Shown piece after piece: positions 39,443 to 48,295 of a DNA stretch of 64,000 nucleotides. This DNA is from Synechococcus sp. WH 8016. GTDB taxonomy: Bacteria; Cyanobacteriota; Cyanobacteriia; PCC-6307; Cyanobiaceae. The number at the start of each line of letters is the position of its first letter. The first letter of the stretch is position 1. The translations under genes were made by a program, and so were the position numbers. Location: contig NZ_AGIK01000001.1 of assembly GCF_000230675.1 (NCBI RefSeq), positions 124,001 through 188,000 on the forward strand. The letters are read 5' to 3'. The notes beneath the pieces were generated by a model. The model was given only the letters and a program-made list of their open reading frames with translations. It had not been told where the DNA came from and did no database searches.

Positions 39443-40750
39443 GTGGCTTTAATATCCCTCAGCAAGTTGAAAACGCGTTGGAATGGTCTTGATGACCATC
39501 GGCAGGTTGGGGTCTGTTTGGCAGGGATGGGGGGATTGTTCACGGCTTGGCTTTTGTTTTGGCCAGTCCCTACTCAAGTTGAAGGGAAAGGCGTTCTGAT
39601 CTATCCAGATAATGCTGGCGTTTTGAATGCCAGGTCTGCTGGTCAAGTGCTTGATGTGGATGTGCGTGTCGGTGATCGCGTTGAGAAACAGCAGGTCCTC
39701 ATGACGCTGTATTTGCCTGAGCTTGAACGGGAACTGGAGCAAGAAAAAGGGAATTTAAATCAGCTTCAAAAACAAAATATCGAGTTAAACCAGCGCGATG
39801 CATTGAGGATTGAGACTGCACGACAGGCTCTCGATACCACGCTCGCCAAACTCAAAGATGACGAGCGACGGCTGGGTGACCTCCAGAGCACGTTTGCGGG
39901 AAAGCTTCGCAACCTTGAATGGTTATCGCGTCGCGCGGTGGTCGCTCCCCTGTCCAATGAAGTGGTGTCAGCAGAGCAAGGACTGACCAGCACCAGTGTT
40001 GCTTTGGATGACCTCAAGATTCAAAGCAAACAGGCGCTGACGATGTTTCAGCAAATCAAACTAGATCTTGAGTCTGAGCAGCTCGATCGGACCTTTGTTA
40101 TTGATGATCTGAAGCGCAAGATTCGCGTCAGTGAGGCGAAATTAGCCTTTGATGGCACGATTACAGCCCAGCGCGATGGCCGTGTGCTGGATCTGCAGGT
40201 GATTCCCGGTCAGACCATCAAAATGGGGGATCGTCTTGGCACGATTGGACGGGGTGATGAGGCCCGAGGTAACGGCCGCGATCTGATCGCTGTCGCCTAC
40301 TTCCCCCCTGCTGATGCGCGTCGCTTACCCCTAGGGCTCCCCGTTGAAGTGGTCCCGCGCTGGAACCAAAGGGGGCGTTTTGGCGGCATTGAAGGGAAGG
40401 TAACGAGTGTGCTCACCTTGCCTGCAACCCAAGAAGATATCGCCACAACAACCGGTAATGCACAGCTGGCGAAAGACTTGGCCGGGGATGGCCCAGTGAT
40501 GCGAGCTGAGATCAGTCTGCAGCGTCAATCCAACTCTGATGATGGATTCCTTTGGACGCTTTCTGATGGAAGTGGCGTCTTCCCGATTCGCGATGGTTTG
40601 ACTGTGGACACCTTTGCTTATGTCGAATGGCGTTCACCGGTCACCTATGTCTTGCCGGGGCTTCGTTCGCTCACAGGCGGTTATCGCTCCTTGAGGATTG
40701 ACCGCTTCTTTGACTTACCTTTTCTGCGCCAACCAGACACTCTTCCTTGA
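39443..40750 (+). CDS. HlyD-family periplasmic adaptor (membrane fusion) protein
   Basis: The 435-residue product has a short cytoplasmic start, one membrane helix (about residues 24-42), a split biotinyl-lipoyl-like domain (NARSAGQVLDVDVRVGDRVEK and ITAQRDGRVLDLQVIPGQ), a long coiled coil between them (about 95-230) and a beta-barrel end. It would link an inner-membrane exporter to a TolC channel. The N-terminal style (PTQVEGKGVLIYPDNAG) is closest to adaptors of NHLM-type peptide export systems, but no precursor peptide or peptidase-ABC gene is nearby. The start is a GTG at 39443. It is followed by a 56-residue membrane peptide and converges with a TolC-type gene. Confidence 0.82.
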   Translation: MALISLSKLKTRWNGLDDHRQVGVCLAGMGGLFTAWLLFWPVPTQVEGKGVLIYPDNAGVLNARSAGQVLDVDVRVGDRVEKQQVLMTLYLPELERELEQEKGNLNQLQKQNIELNQRDALRIETARQALDTTLAKLKDDERRLGDLQSTFAGKLRNLEWLSRRAVVAPLSNEVVSAEQGLTSTSVALDDLKIQSKQALTMFQQIKLDLESEQLDRTFVIDDLKRKIRVSEAKLAFDGTITAQRDGRVLDLQVIPGQTIKMGDRLGTIGRGDEARGNGRDLIAVAYFPPADARRLPLGLPVEVVPRWNQRGRFGGIEGKVTSVLTLPATQEDIATTTGNAQLAKDLAGDGPVMRAEISLQRQSNSDDGFLWTLSDGSGVFPIRDGLTVDTFAYVEWRSPVTYVLPGLRSLTGGYRSLRIDRFFDLPFLRQPDTLP

Positions 40751-40763
40751 TTCTGTTTCCACG

Positions 40764-40934
40764 ATGTCATTGCGTCCACTCCTCAAACAAGAGATTCCTT
40801 GGTTAATCTCTGAATTGGTTTTATTGATCGTGCTTTTGAATGCTAATCCACCAGAATTATGGTTTTGGTTTGTCGTTTTTTTGGTGATTTTTGGATATCG
40901 AATTGAGCGCTGGTGGTCTTCAAAGTCTCAATAG
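40764..40934 (+). CDS. 56-residue membrane peptide after the HlyD-type gene
   Basis: The ATG at 40764 lies 13 bases after the HlyD-type stop. The peptide has an amphipathic start (MSLRPLLKQEIPWLISEL) and one or two hydrophobic helices (ELVLLIVLLNANPPELWFWF, then VVFLVIFGYRI), ending with RWWSSKSQ. It is rich in Trp/Phe/Leu. It is not the AaeX/DUF1656 peptide as far as I can see. It could be an accessory of the adaptor; function unknown. Confidence 0.55.
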   Translation: MSLRPLLKQEIPWLISELVLLIVLLNANPPELWFWFVVFLVIFGYRIERWWSSKSQ

Positions 40935-40946
40935 CTAGGGCTGCTT

Positions 40947-42803
40947 TCAAGGAAAACGAAGCGTTAATTGGGTTAATACGGGGTCGTTAGGATTCTTAGG
41001 CATGGGTAAGAGTTCACGCAGCATGCGTGCATAGGTGACATTCACATCCACAGTGGCAAATAATCGTCTCACCAAGGCATTCACGAGTTGTTCTTGGGTC
41101 ATGGACAGGTCCACTTCATCGCTCAGTCCGGTCTGGTAGCGCAGTTGTGTGTCGCGGAAGGCCTCTTTGCTGGCACCAACCGCTCGTCTGGCTGACACTA
41201 ATTTCGCCAAACTTGCTTCATGGTTTAAAAACGCTCGCTCGAGTCGTAAGCGAATCGCGTTTCGGGTCTTCGCATATTGCTCGGCGGCTGCTTGCTCTTG
41301 AAGTTGCAGTGCTTTCACTCTGTTTGAGGTTCCACCGGCATCAAAGATCATCCAATGGAAGGCCAGCCCCACCGACCATTCGTAACCGCTGACTTGCTCG
41401 AGTGGAAGAAACGTGCCGGCGCAGCATCCACCTCCGATTGGCGAAATATTGAAGGTGCGTTCTACGGCGCCCAGGCCACCGGCTGCTGCAAAGAGGCTGA
41501 GGCGCGGGAGTAGCTGGGCAGCCGCCTCATCTTGACGACGCATCAGTGCCTGTTGTGTGGCGAGAATCGCTGTGAGCTCTGGATTGTCGTCATAAGCCGC
41601 CAACACCGTTTTTTCTAGGTTTAAGGGCCATCGTGGTTGGAGCGTGATCGGGTCGCTGGCACTGGGGGTGATCTCACTCGACAGGTTGAGAACGGTCCAA
41701 AGGTCACGGCGGGCGACCGCACGATCAGCCATCGCTTGGATCAAGCTTTCTTCGTCCAAAGCGAGAAGGCTGCTCCGTCTGAGCAGATCCACTCTTGGAA
41801 CAAGACCAGCTTGTTTGAGATTAAGAGTGTCTTCTAAAACGACAAGATCGGTGCGAACGATCGCATCGCGAATGCGCACAAGTTGCTCAGCACGTTGAAG
41901 GTTGTAATAGGCCTCACTCACTTCAAGCTGAATCGCTCTTAATTGGTTGGCATAGAGATTTTCTTGTTGCCTAAGACGGGCTTGTGCGGCTTGAACTCTG
42001 GGAGTTCGCGCAAAATTAATGATGTCGTAATCGACTTGAAGCCCCGCATCGGCGGAGACCCCATTGGATACCACCCCGATGCCCCCCCCGGGTGGCTGGT
42101 AAAAGGGTCCAGCACTCACTCCACTGATGTCTTTCCCATTCTTGGTCAGCGCAAAATTGGGAGTCTGATCTTTTTGATTAAAGAGCGATCCCAGTCCGTA
42201 GGTGTTGTTGCCGTAGGGGGTGTAGGTGGTTGTTCCGCTTTGAAATCCATCCAGATTGGCGAACACACTGATCGTTGGCCAATAGCGACTTGATTCGGAT
42301 GCAATGGTGGCGGCCTGCGCCTCGATTAAATCTCGCTGAGCGCCTAGGGAAGGGTTGTTGCGGAAGGCCGTCGTGACAGCATTCTCAAGAGTGAGAGAAA
42401 GGACGCGTGTTTGGCGGTCAGTGGATGAAGGAAGGCGAAGAAGTGGATCAGGCTGCGCGTCTTGTTCTGTCAGCACACCGGAGGGGGGAGCATTGACATC
42501 GATCAGCCGTTGGGGGATTTCCAGGGTTCGGAGATCGTCACTGCTCTCGATCGCTGGTGCTGGACCGGTCAACGTGTCAGTAGCGTTGACCTGGGTATTC
42601 AGTCGTTCCCAGTTTTTCTCAAGTTGTTCTGTTGTGTCGTCTCGATCAAGAGGAGCCGCAATGGTCTGAGCGGCGACGGGCGCGAAGGTGCTGCAAATCA
42701 ATCCGAGCGCGGATAGGTAACGGCTGAGGACCAGATCACATCGGGAGGAATTCAACACGTGCTTCGGATGACGGCTCCTAAAGCCACTTTTGGGTATGTT
42801 CAC
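40947..42803 (-). CDS. TolC-family outer membrane channel protein
   Basis: The 618-residue product has a signal peptide (ALGLICSTFAPVAAQ, around residues 32-46), an N-terminal spacer rich in Asp/Thr, and two OEP repeats: the first around SLTLENAVTTAFRNNPSLGAQRD and the second around KTVLAAYDDNPELTAILA. Long coiled-coil helices (LRQQENLYANQLRAIQLEVSEAYYNLQRAEQLV) are visible. TolC proteins form the outer membrane exit of type I secretion and efflux systems. It converges with the adaptor gene. The start is the ATG at 42803. Confidence 0.88.
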   Translation of the reverse strand: MNIPKSGFRSRHPKHVLNSSRCDLVLSRYLSALGLICSTFAPVAAQTIAAPLDRDDTTEQLEKNWERLNTQVNATDTLTGPAPAIESSDDLRTLEIPQRLIDVNAPPSGVLTEQDAQPDPLLRLPSSTDRQTRVLSLTLENAVTTAFRNNPSLGAQRDLIEAQAATIASESSRYWPTISVFANLDGFQSGTTTYTPYGNNTYGLGSLFNQKDQTPNFALTKNGKDISGVSAGPFYQPPGGGIGVVSNGVSADAGLQVDYDIINFARTPRVQAAQARLRQQENLYANQLRAIQLEVSEAYYNLQRAEQLVRIRDAIVRTDLVVLEDTLNLKQAGLVPRVDLLRRSSLLALDEESLIQAMADRAVARRDLWTVLNLSSEITPSASDPITLQPRWPLNLEKTVLAAYDDNPELTAILATQQALMRRQDEAAAQLLPRLSLFAAAGGLGAVERTFNISPIGGGCCAGTFLPLEQVSGYEWSVGLAFHWMIFDAGGTSNRVKALQLQEQAAAEQYAKTRNAIRLRLERAFLNHEASLAKLVSARRAVGASKEAFRDTQLRYQTGLSDEVDLSMTQEQLVNALVRRLFATVDVNVTYARMLRELLPMPKNPNDPVLTQLTLRFP

Positions 42804-43074
42804 GCACTTTGGTCAGCAGTGACAGGTGTGCATGGCACAAGTTGGTTGAGTTTGACCGTTCGCGATCCATCGCCATCATGACCATGAGACTGTTTGCAAG
42901 CTGAACGAGGCTGCAGCAATGCATCGCCAATTCCTTCCATAGACTTTTTCCCTTGAGGGATTAATGCATGGGAGGAAGCTTCGCCTTTTTGGATCAACTT
43001 TTTGGGTGAGACTCTCGGTCAGTTTGGATGGATCTTTGGGATGCTTATTAATTGGGATTGATTGAATCTTCTAC

Positions 43075-44220
43075 CTATGACTTGTTTGAGATGGCTGTCA
43101 TGGATGGAATCGATACTGCTTCGATGATGGCCGATCGAATGTAGTCAATCAAGGTAACTCTTAGGATGATTTGTCTGAATCGTTGCTTGCTGATCTGGCT
43201 GTGTTCAGTGGCTAGGTGGTCGTGGGTGGTTTGTTCGAGCCATTGGCCATAATCACAAGAAAGATTCTTGATCTTAAGCATCGCCTGAGGATTTAATTTT
43301 TGATAGCTAATTGTTTTTGGGCTTCTGAGCTCGCTGCTGATCGATAGGATCTGCTTGCAGAGTATGTCTAATAATTCCGCTTCCTTTTGGTGAAGTTGCT
43401 TAATTTTTTCAGGCTTCTGAATGGGCGCACTCAGGCTTCTTATCGCCCATAGGGAGGTGAGTAGTTGTGAAGCTAGAAGGTCGATGCTGCTCCATAGTTC
43501 ATGCAACGGATGCTGTTCAGGATTCACTCCTAGCTCCATTTGTGCCATGGCCTGCTGCTGTCTCGCTGCATTGAGTTGTGTTTGGAGGGAGATGCGATTC
43601 GCCTGTTGTTGTTTTGGTGATCTGGCGCTTATGGAATCATCCTTCAGCCGACGACTCTCCGTTGATAATTCTTGTTCGATAGCTGCGAGTAGTGATGCAA
43701 ATTGTTGATGGAGTGTGGGAATGCTTCGACTGGGCCATATCGATTGTGATGCCCACAGTGATATAACAATCCCAAGTCCAGTCCAGAAGAGGCGAATCGG
43801 GCCCCAGACGGTTTCCACCTGTTCATGGACAAGCCATCCCATCACAATGATATTCCCAGCCACTTTGTAGCCCACTTGTAAACCTAAAATCCCTCCAAAA
43901 AGCCGCGTTGTGGCTAGAGCCAGTCCGAGCCCTAAAGGAAGAGGCAGCTCCAGTCCTCGGGTGAAAATGATCAGAATAATGACACCCATGAGGGAGCCCA
44001 GCAGTCTCTGAATGCCAAGCCTCATTGAATTTCCGTAGGTGCTTGCTAAGACAGCTGTTGTTGTGAGTGGTAAGTAGTAGCCATAGGGAATAGGGCTTAG
44101 GAGACCAAGTCCGGCACTGAGTCCGGTGACGACGGCGAGGCGTAGATCTTGTCGAGTCAACCAGGGATGCTGAGCGTGATGACGTTTGCTCTGTTGAGGG
44201 TGATGGTTATGATCCATCAT
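43075..44220 (-). CDS. FUSC-type membrane protein, second half-size copy
   Basis: The 381-residue product has a His/Gln-rich start, about six hydrophobic segments in residues 28-170 (for example GLSAGLGLLSPIPYGYYLPL and LLGSLMGVIILIIFT) and a long helical cytoplasmic part to the end. This is the FUSC/ArAE layout of aromatic-acid and other organic anion exporters, but only one membrane module is present, where AaeB-type proteins carry two. It starts directly at the stop of the first FUSC gene. The region is AT-rich compared with neighbours. Confidence 0.72.
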   Translation of the reverse strand: MMDHNHHPQQSKRHHAQHPWLTRQDLRLAVVTGLSAGLGLLSPIPYGYYLPLTTTAVLASTYGNSMRLGIQRLLGSLMGVIILIIFTRGLELPLPLGLGLALATTRLFGGILGLQVGYKVAGNIIVMGWLVHEQVETVWGPIRLFWTGLGIVISLWASQSIWPSRSIPTLHQQFASLLAAIEQELSTESRRLKDDSISARSPKQQQANRISLQTQLNAARQQQAMAQMELGVNPEQHPLHELWSSIDLLASQLLTSLWAIRSLSAPIQKPEKIKQLHQKEAELLDILCKQILSISSELRSPKTISYQKLNPQAMLKIKNLSCDYGQWLEQTTHDHLATEHSQISKQRFRQIILRVTLIDYIRSAIIEAVSIPSMTAISNKS

Positions 44221-45180
44221 TTATTTGCTTTGTTGAATCAAAATTTGATTCAGGCGTCTTTGACTGCTGACCAGTCGCAGAAAGCATGTGAACTCTTCCT
44301 CCAAGAGGATCCGTTGGGCGAGGCCAAGTGGATGATCTTGCTCGTGGAGTTGTAATGGCTTCCAGCCAATCACATAGTTTGGATCTAACTGTTCAGCCAA
44401 TTCAGGTAATCGTAGAGACTGGTTCCTGTGCGCTAGATCATCAAGAAGCCTCTCGCTTAAAATCCAGTGCGATTGAAGGCTGCGCCAAAGGCTGATGCGT
44501 TGTTTCCAGCGCAGCCGAATGAGCTGGTGGCGATGCCGTGGACCGAGTTGTTGTTCGATATTAATCAGACGCTGAATTTCTAAAATATCTCGCGTGATTG
44601 AGCCAGGATTTAATGGAGGTGGTGGAGTCGTGATCCCCTGCAGTGCTTGCATGTGATGCTGCATCCGCCGATTCAGTGCGGTCATCAGTTTTTGATGAAT
44701 CTCTTCCATGCGCTTCAAGCGATCTTTCGGCCAAAGCAAATGGCCCATCACTAAGGCGACGCAGATTCCCACGAGGGTGTCGATGCTCCTATTGAGGACA
44801 TAACTCCAATTTAAGAGTGCATAATCATGGATCCCCAGAAACATCACAGTAATCACAACAGCTGTCGACAAACCACTGGTCCAGCCCAGGCGTCGAAGCA
44901 GGGGGACGGTGATCAGAAGACTGACCAATATCCCGATCCAGCCTGATAAAAGTGTATGGACTAGAAAGACAACCAAGCCCCCACTAATCGTGCCAAGAAT
45001 TCTGCCTCGAGCTGCTCGTAGAGTATTTTCATCTTGATCATCAACCACAAAAATTACGGCTAAGACCGGATACCAAACGAAGTCGATTCGATCAAAGTGC
45101 TGAGCGATTGCGCAGGTAATTAAGACACTAATCCCGAGTCGCAGGCTTTGTTTGACAATGTTGTCGTTCATGCCAGACAT
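44221..45180 (-). CDS. FUSC-type membrane protein, first half-size copy
   Basis: The 319-residue product has about six hydrophobic segments in residues 10-150 (FVWYPVLAVIFVV, GRILGTISGGLVVFLVHTLL, STAVVITVMFLGI, LVGICVALVMGHLLW) followed by a helical cytoplasmic domain. The RAARGRILGT segment after the first membrane pair is typical of FUSC proteins. With its neighbour it adds up to about 700 residues, the size of one full two-module exporter. The ATG is at 45180, 18 bases after the LCP gene. Confidence 0.75.
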   Translation of the reverse strand: MSGMNDNIVKQSLRLGISVLITCAIAQHFDRIDFVWYPVLAVIFVVDDQDENTLRAARGRILGTISGGLVVFLVHTLLSGWIGILVSLLITVPLLRRLGWTSGLSTAVVITVMFLGIHDYALLNWSYVLNRSIDTLVGICVALVMGHLLWPKDRLKRMEEIHQKLMTALNRRMQHHMQALQGITTPPPPLNPGSITRDILEIQRLINIEQQLGPRHRHQLIRLRWKQRISLWRSLQSHWILSERLLDDLAHRNQSLRLPELAEQLDPNYVIGWKPLQLHEQDHPLGLAQRILLEEEFTCFLRLVSSQRRLNQILIQQSK

Positions 45181-45198
45181 GCTTGCTTGCAGACGTCC

Positions 45199-46107
45199 TC
45201 AGAACAGCAACTGGAAGCGTCTGCTGCTGGATTCACTCGAATCGATGCCTCGTTCTGGAACGTTTGCAGGCCATTGTGTGTCGAGATAACTCACTCCATT
45301 TTGATAAAAAGGACGGGCTTTGAGCCGACTGGTTTGGAGTTCTGTTGTTCCCATTGTGGTGATCAGTTTGCCTAACTCCATAGGGCCAAGATCTGTTTCA
45401 AGATTGCGTCCAGCTGCCGTGATGAGGGCTGGCAAACGGATGAGATGTTGTGGTTGGATGAGTTTATTGAAGAGGCTTTTCAAGACGAGTTGTTGTCGGT
45501 CAAGTCGGCCAAAGTCACCCTGTCCATCGTGGCGCCAGCGTAGAAAACCTTCAAGCTCACGGCCTTTGAGCACCTGAGGGCCTGGCTGAAGATCAATCAG
45601 TAATCCTTGGCTTTTATCTTGGTAGTAGAGGCGTTTAGGTACATCAACTTCTAGGCCTCCAAGTAAATCACTAATGGTGCGAATTCCTTCGAGATTGACT
45701 AAAATATGATGATTGATTGGTCGGCCCATTAAGCGAGTTAATTCTGTCTTAACGGCATCTGGTCCTCCTCTCGCATGAAGTGCGTTGGCCTTCATGGGAC
45801 CAAAGCTGCGAGAATCAATGTAGCTATCTCTTGGGATTTGAATGATCGAGGTTTCACCATTTTCAATTCCAAGGATGAAAATGGTGTCTGTATTGCCGCC
45901 TCCAGCATCCATCCCAAGAACAACGATATTCTCATTGTCAAAGCTGGACCAGCCTTCAAATGGGTTGCTGACGGAGACCAGATTGGGAAGTTCTGTTGAT
46001 GGAATCAGGGATCGACTGAGAGGGATCGATAGCAACAAGCCGCCAAAGAGTCCAAGCGCTGCTGCTGTGAACAGGGTTTTTTTATTCGGACTTCTTTGGC
46101 CGTTCAT
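45199..46107 (-). CDS. LytR-CpsA-Psr (LCP) family protein
   Basis: The protein has 302 residues from the ATG at 46107 (a TTG at 46113 is in frame). One membrane anchor (about residues 11-30) precedes a full LCP domain: VVLGMDAGGGNTDTIFIL, IPRDSYI (catalytic Arg-Asp, about 91-97), NALHARGGPDAV, and RWRHDGQGDFGRLDRQQ. LCP enzymes attach phosphorylated glycopolymers to peptidoglycan. Unlike the LCP-like protein at 13.3 kb, all key residues are here. It leads the two FUSC genes on the same strand with an 18-base gap, so they likely form one unit. Confidence 0.88.
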   Translation of the reverse strand: MNGQRSPNKKTLFTAAALGLFGGLLLSIPLSRSLIPSTELPNLVSVSNPFEGWSSFDNENIVVLGMDAGGGNTDTIFILGIENGETSIIQIPRDSYIDSRSFGPMKANALHARGGPDAVKTELTRLMGRPINHHILVNLEGIRTISDLLGGLEVDVPKRLYYQDKSQGLLIDLQPGPQVLKGRELEGFLRWRHDGQGDFGRLDRQQLVLKSLFNKLIQPQHLIRLPALITAAGRNLETDLGPMELGKLITTMGTTELQTSRLKARPFYQNGVSYLDTQWPANVPERGIDSSESSSRRFQLLF

Positions 46108-46174
46108 CTGCAAATTCTAGGTCTGTTCCTCCAACCGATGAATTGTGTTGAAGTTTGTGTCGTGACAACCATGA

Positions 46175-48265
46175 TTAGTGGAGTGGATCGCTAATCATTA
46201 GGGCCGGACAGCCCAACTGATGCACCAAGTTGCTCGTGCGATCACTGGCCGGAATGGGGAGGCCAGCAACGCGACGTCGTTGTGAACGCAGAATCACGAG
46301 ATCTTGGTTTTGGCTGAACCAGTGGATTTTTGAATCGATGCCAGGTCCTTGCAGCAGTTTGATTTGAATCTGTTGGCTGGAGATGTTACGCGGACACCAG
46401 CTCAGTAGTTGCTCTTCCATCCAGGATCGTTCGTGGCGATTGAAGCGCGGATCATGGATGTGAAGAAGGCTGATGGTGGTGGATGTTGGGTCAGGCGCGG
46501 TGGATAGGAGCCGCAGGGCGAGCTCAAATTGTTCGCGCGCACTGGCCGATAGATCTTTGATTGGAACCAAAATTTGGTTGAGTTCCTTGAGGTCTCGCCG
46601 CCCCAGATTGGCTACCACCACTGGACAATGAGCCGTTCGGCAGACCCCATCGACCAGATCGCCCAGGAGCCATTTGCGTAGTGGGTCAGGGCGTCCTGCT
46701 CCGATTAAAAGCAGATCGGCTCCCTCCTCTAAAGCGCTTCTGCTCATGCCCGCAGCGATGTCGTCATCCACGCGTAGGAGGCAACGCGTGGTTGCCTTAA
46801 GGCCCTCTCCGTTGCTGGCTGCCTGACTGAGCCTGCTCCTTGCGGCGGACAGGGCCCGATTTAAGCCACCGCGAGCTTCCTCAAGGCTTGGGCTCACCAG
46901 TGCGAGCGGAAGAAGCTGCCCATTGTGATCACCCTCTCCCTGGGAGAGTCGAGCCGCCAACTTCAGCAGACTCAACTCTGTCTCTGGGTTGGCCACTGGC
47001 ACCAATACTTTCAGCGGGCGGCGCACCACCTCTCCAGGTACGTCCTGATCTGGATTGAGTCCTGGTGTTCCAAAGCCGGAGTGTTCATTCGGTTCCATCA
47101 GGGCCACGACGGATCGAGTGGTGAGGGTTGGACCGAGCGTCGCCGTAACCACCATGACGGCCAGAACGCTGTTGAGAACTGTGTTGTCGAGCAAGCCGGC
47201 TTGATAACCAATGAATGCCGTTGCAAGCGTGGCGGCCACCTTCGGCATGGCGAGCGACCACATCAGCAGCATTTGATTGCGGCTGTAGCGGAACCAGCGC
47301 CCGGCAATCACGGACGCCAGGGCTTTGCATCCCAAAGCGCCAGTGAGCATGAGGGCTGTGAATTCAATGTTGCTGATGCTGTCGGCGAGGCTGCCGAGAT
47401 CGAGCAGCAGTCCTAAATGAATGAAGAAGATGGGGATGAATAAGGCTCCCCCTACAAAGATCACCTGCTCTTTGACCTTGCCTTCTGGAAGGACGGAATT
47501 CACGGCGAGCCCAGCCAGAAAGGCGCCCACAATTTTTTCAACCCCTGCGAGTTCAGCGCCAAGGGAAGCCACAAACAAGGTGAGTAACACCGCCAGAAAC
47601 ACCCGGTTTTCATCGATGACGCTGCGCATCCATAGATGGCGCCCAAGCATGCGAATGCCCCAGACGACGACGAAAGCAAACACACCGATGCTGATCAGCA
47701 GCGCCGTAAAGCTGCTCGGTGTGAGGTTTCCCTTGCCCAGCCCTAGGGCTACAGCGAGCAGTAATAGCGCTGCAATGTCGGTGAAGATCGTGCTTCCAAC
47801 GCTCACAATCACGGATTCGTCACGCTGGGCTCCGTAACTCCTCACGATTGGATATCCCAGCGGAGTGTGTGTGGCCATCAGGGCCCCCAAGAGCAGGCTG
47901 GGCACTAAGGGGAAGCCAAAGATCTGGCCGATGCCGAACCCCGTTCCAACCCCCAGAACAAAAATCAGGGCTCCGAAGGTCACGGAGCGACTTTTCACCC
48001 TGTTGAACTCTTCCAGGTCGATTTCCAGTCCAACCGTGAACAGCAAATAGATCGCTCCGATATCAGAAAGAAGCGTGATCGTTTCGCTTTTGGCATCGAT
48101 CCAATGCAAGACGTGGGGACCAACCAGGACGCCAGCGGCTAACAGTCCGACCAGATCGGGAAGCCTTAGCCGTCTGGTTAAGGGCGGAATCAAGACGCTG
48201 ATCCCAACAAGCTGAGCAAAAATGCCCAGTGGGTGATGCATCAGGTGGGACAGCGAAGCAGCCAT
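46175..48265 (-). CDS. Kef-type cation:proton antiporter with C-terminal UspA-like domains
   Basis: The 696-residue product has a CPA2 antiporter part of about 12 membrane helices (residues 10-385; for example VGLLAAGVLVGPHVLHWI and GAIYLLFTVGLEIDLEEF) and a cytoplasmic C-terminal part with two universal-stress-protein-like domains (LKVLVPVANPETELSLLKLAARL and NQILVPIKDLSASAREQFELALRLL). It exchanges Na+ or K+ for protons, and the UspA-like part may sense nucleotides. The start is the ATG at 48265. Confidence 0.9.
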   Translation of the reverse strand: MAASLSHLMHHPLGIFAQLVGISVLIPPLTRRLRLPDLVGLLAAGVLVGPHVLHWIDAKSETITLLSDIGAIYLLFTVGLEIDLEEFNRVKSRSVTFGALIFVLGVGTGFGIGQIFGFPLVPSLLLGALMATHTPLGYPIVRSYGAQRDESVIVSVGSTIFTDIAALLLLAVALGLGKGNLTPSSFTALLISIGVFAFVVVWGIRMLGRHLWMRSVIDENRVFLAVLLTLFVASLGAELAGVEKIVGAFLAGLAVNSVLPEGKVKEQVIFVGGALFIPIFFIHLGLLLDLGSLADSISNIEFTALMLTGALGCKALASVIAGRWFRYSRNQMLLMWSLAMPKVAATLATAFIGYQAGLLDNTVLNSVLAVMVVTATLGPTLTTRSVVALMEPNEHSGFGTPGLNPDQDVPGEVVRRPLKVLVPVANPETELSLLKLAARLSQGEGDHNGQLLPLALVSPSLEEARGGLNRALSAARSRLSQAASNGEGLKATTRCLLRVDDDIAAGMSRSALEEGADLLLIGAGRPDPLRKWLLGDLVDGVCRTAHCPVVVANLGRRDLKELNQILVPIKDLSASAREQFELALRLLSTAPDPTSTTISLLHIHDPRFNRHERSWMEEQLLSWCPRNISSQQIQIKLLQGPGIDSKIHWFSQNQDLVILRSQRRRVAGLPIPASDRTSNLVHQLGCPALMISDPLH

Positions 48266-48295
48266 CGGCGAAGTCTTGGATGAAAAGTTTTGGCG

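Noticed and set aside
42800-42997. 65-codon minus-strand frame upstream of the TolC gene
   Set aside because: Composition is not protein-like and it overlaps the TolC start; no ribosome-binding site. I regard it as chance in the leader.
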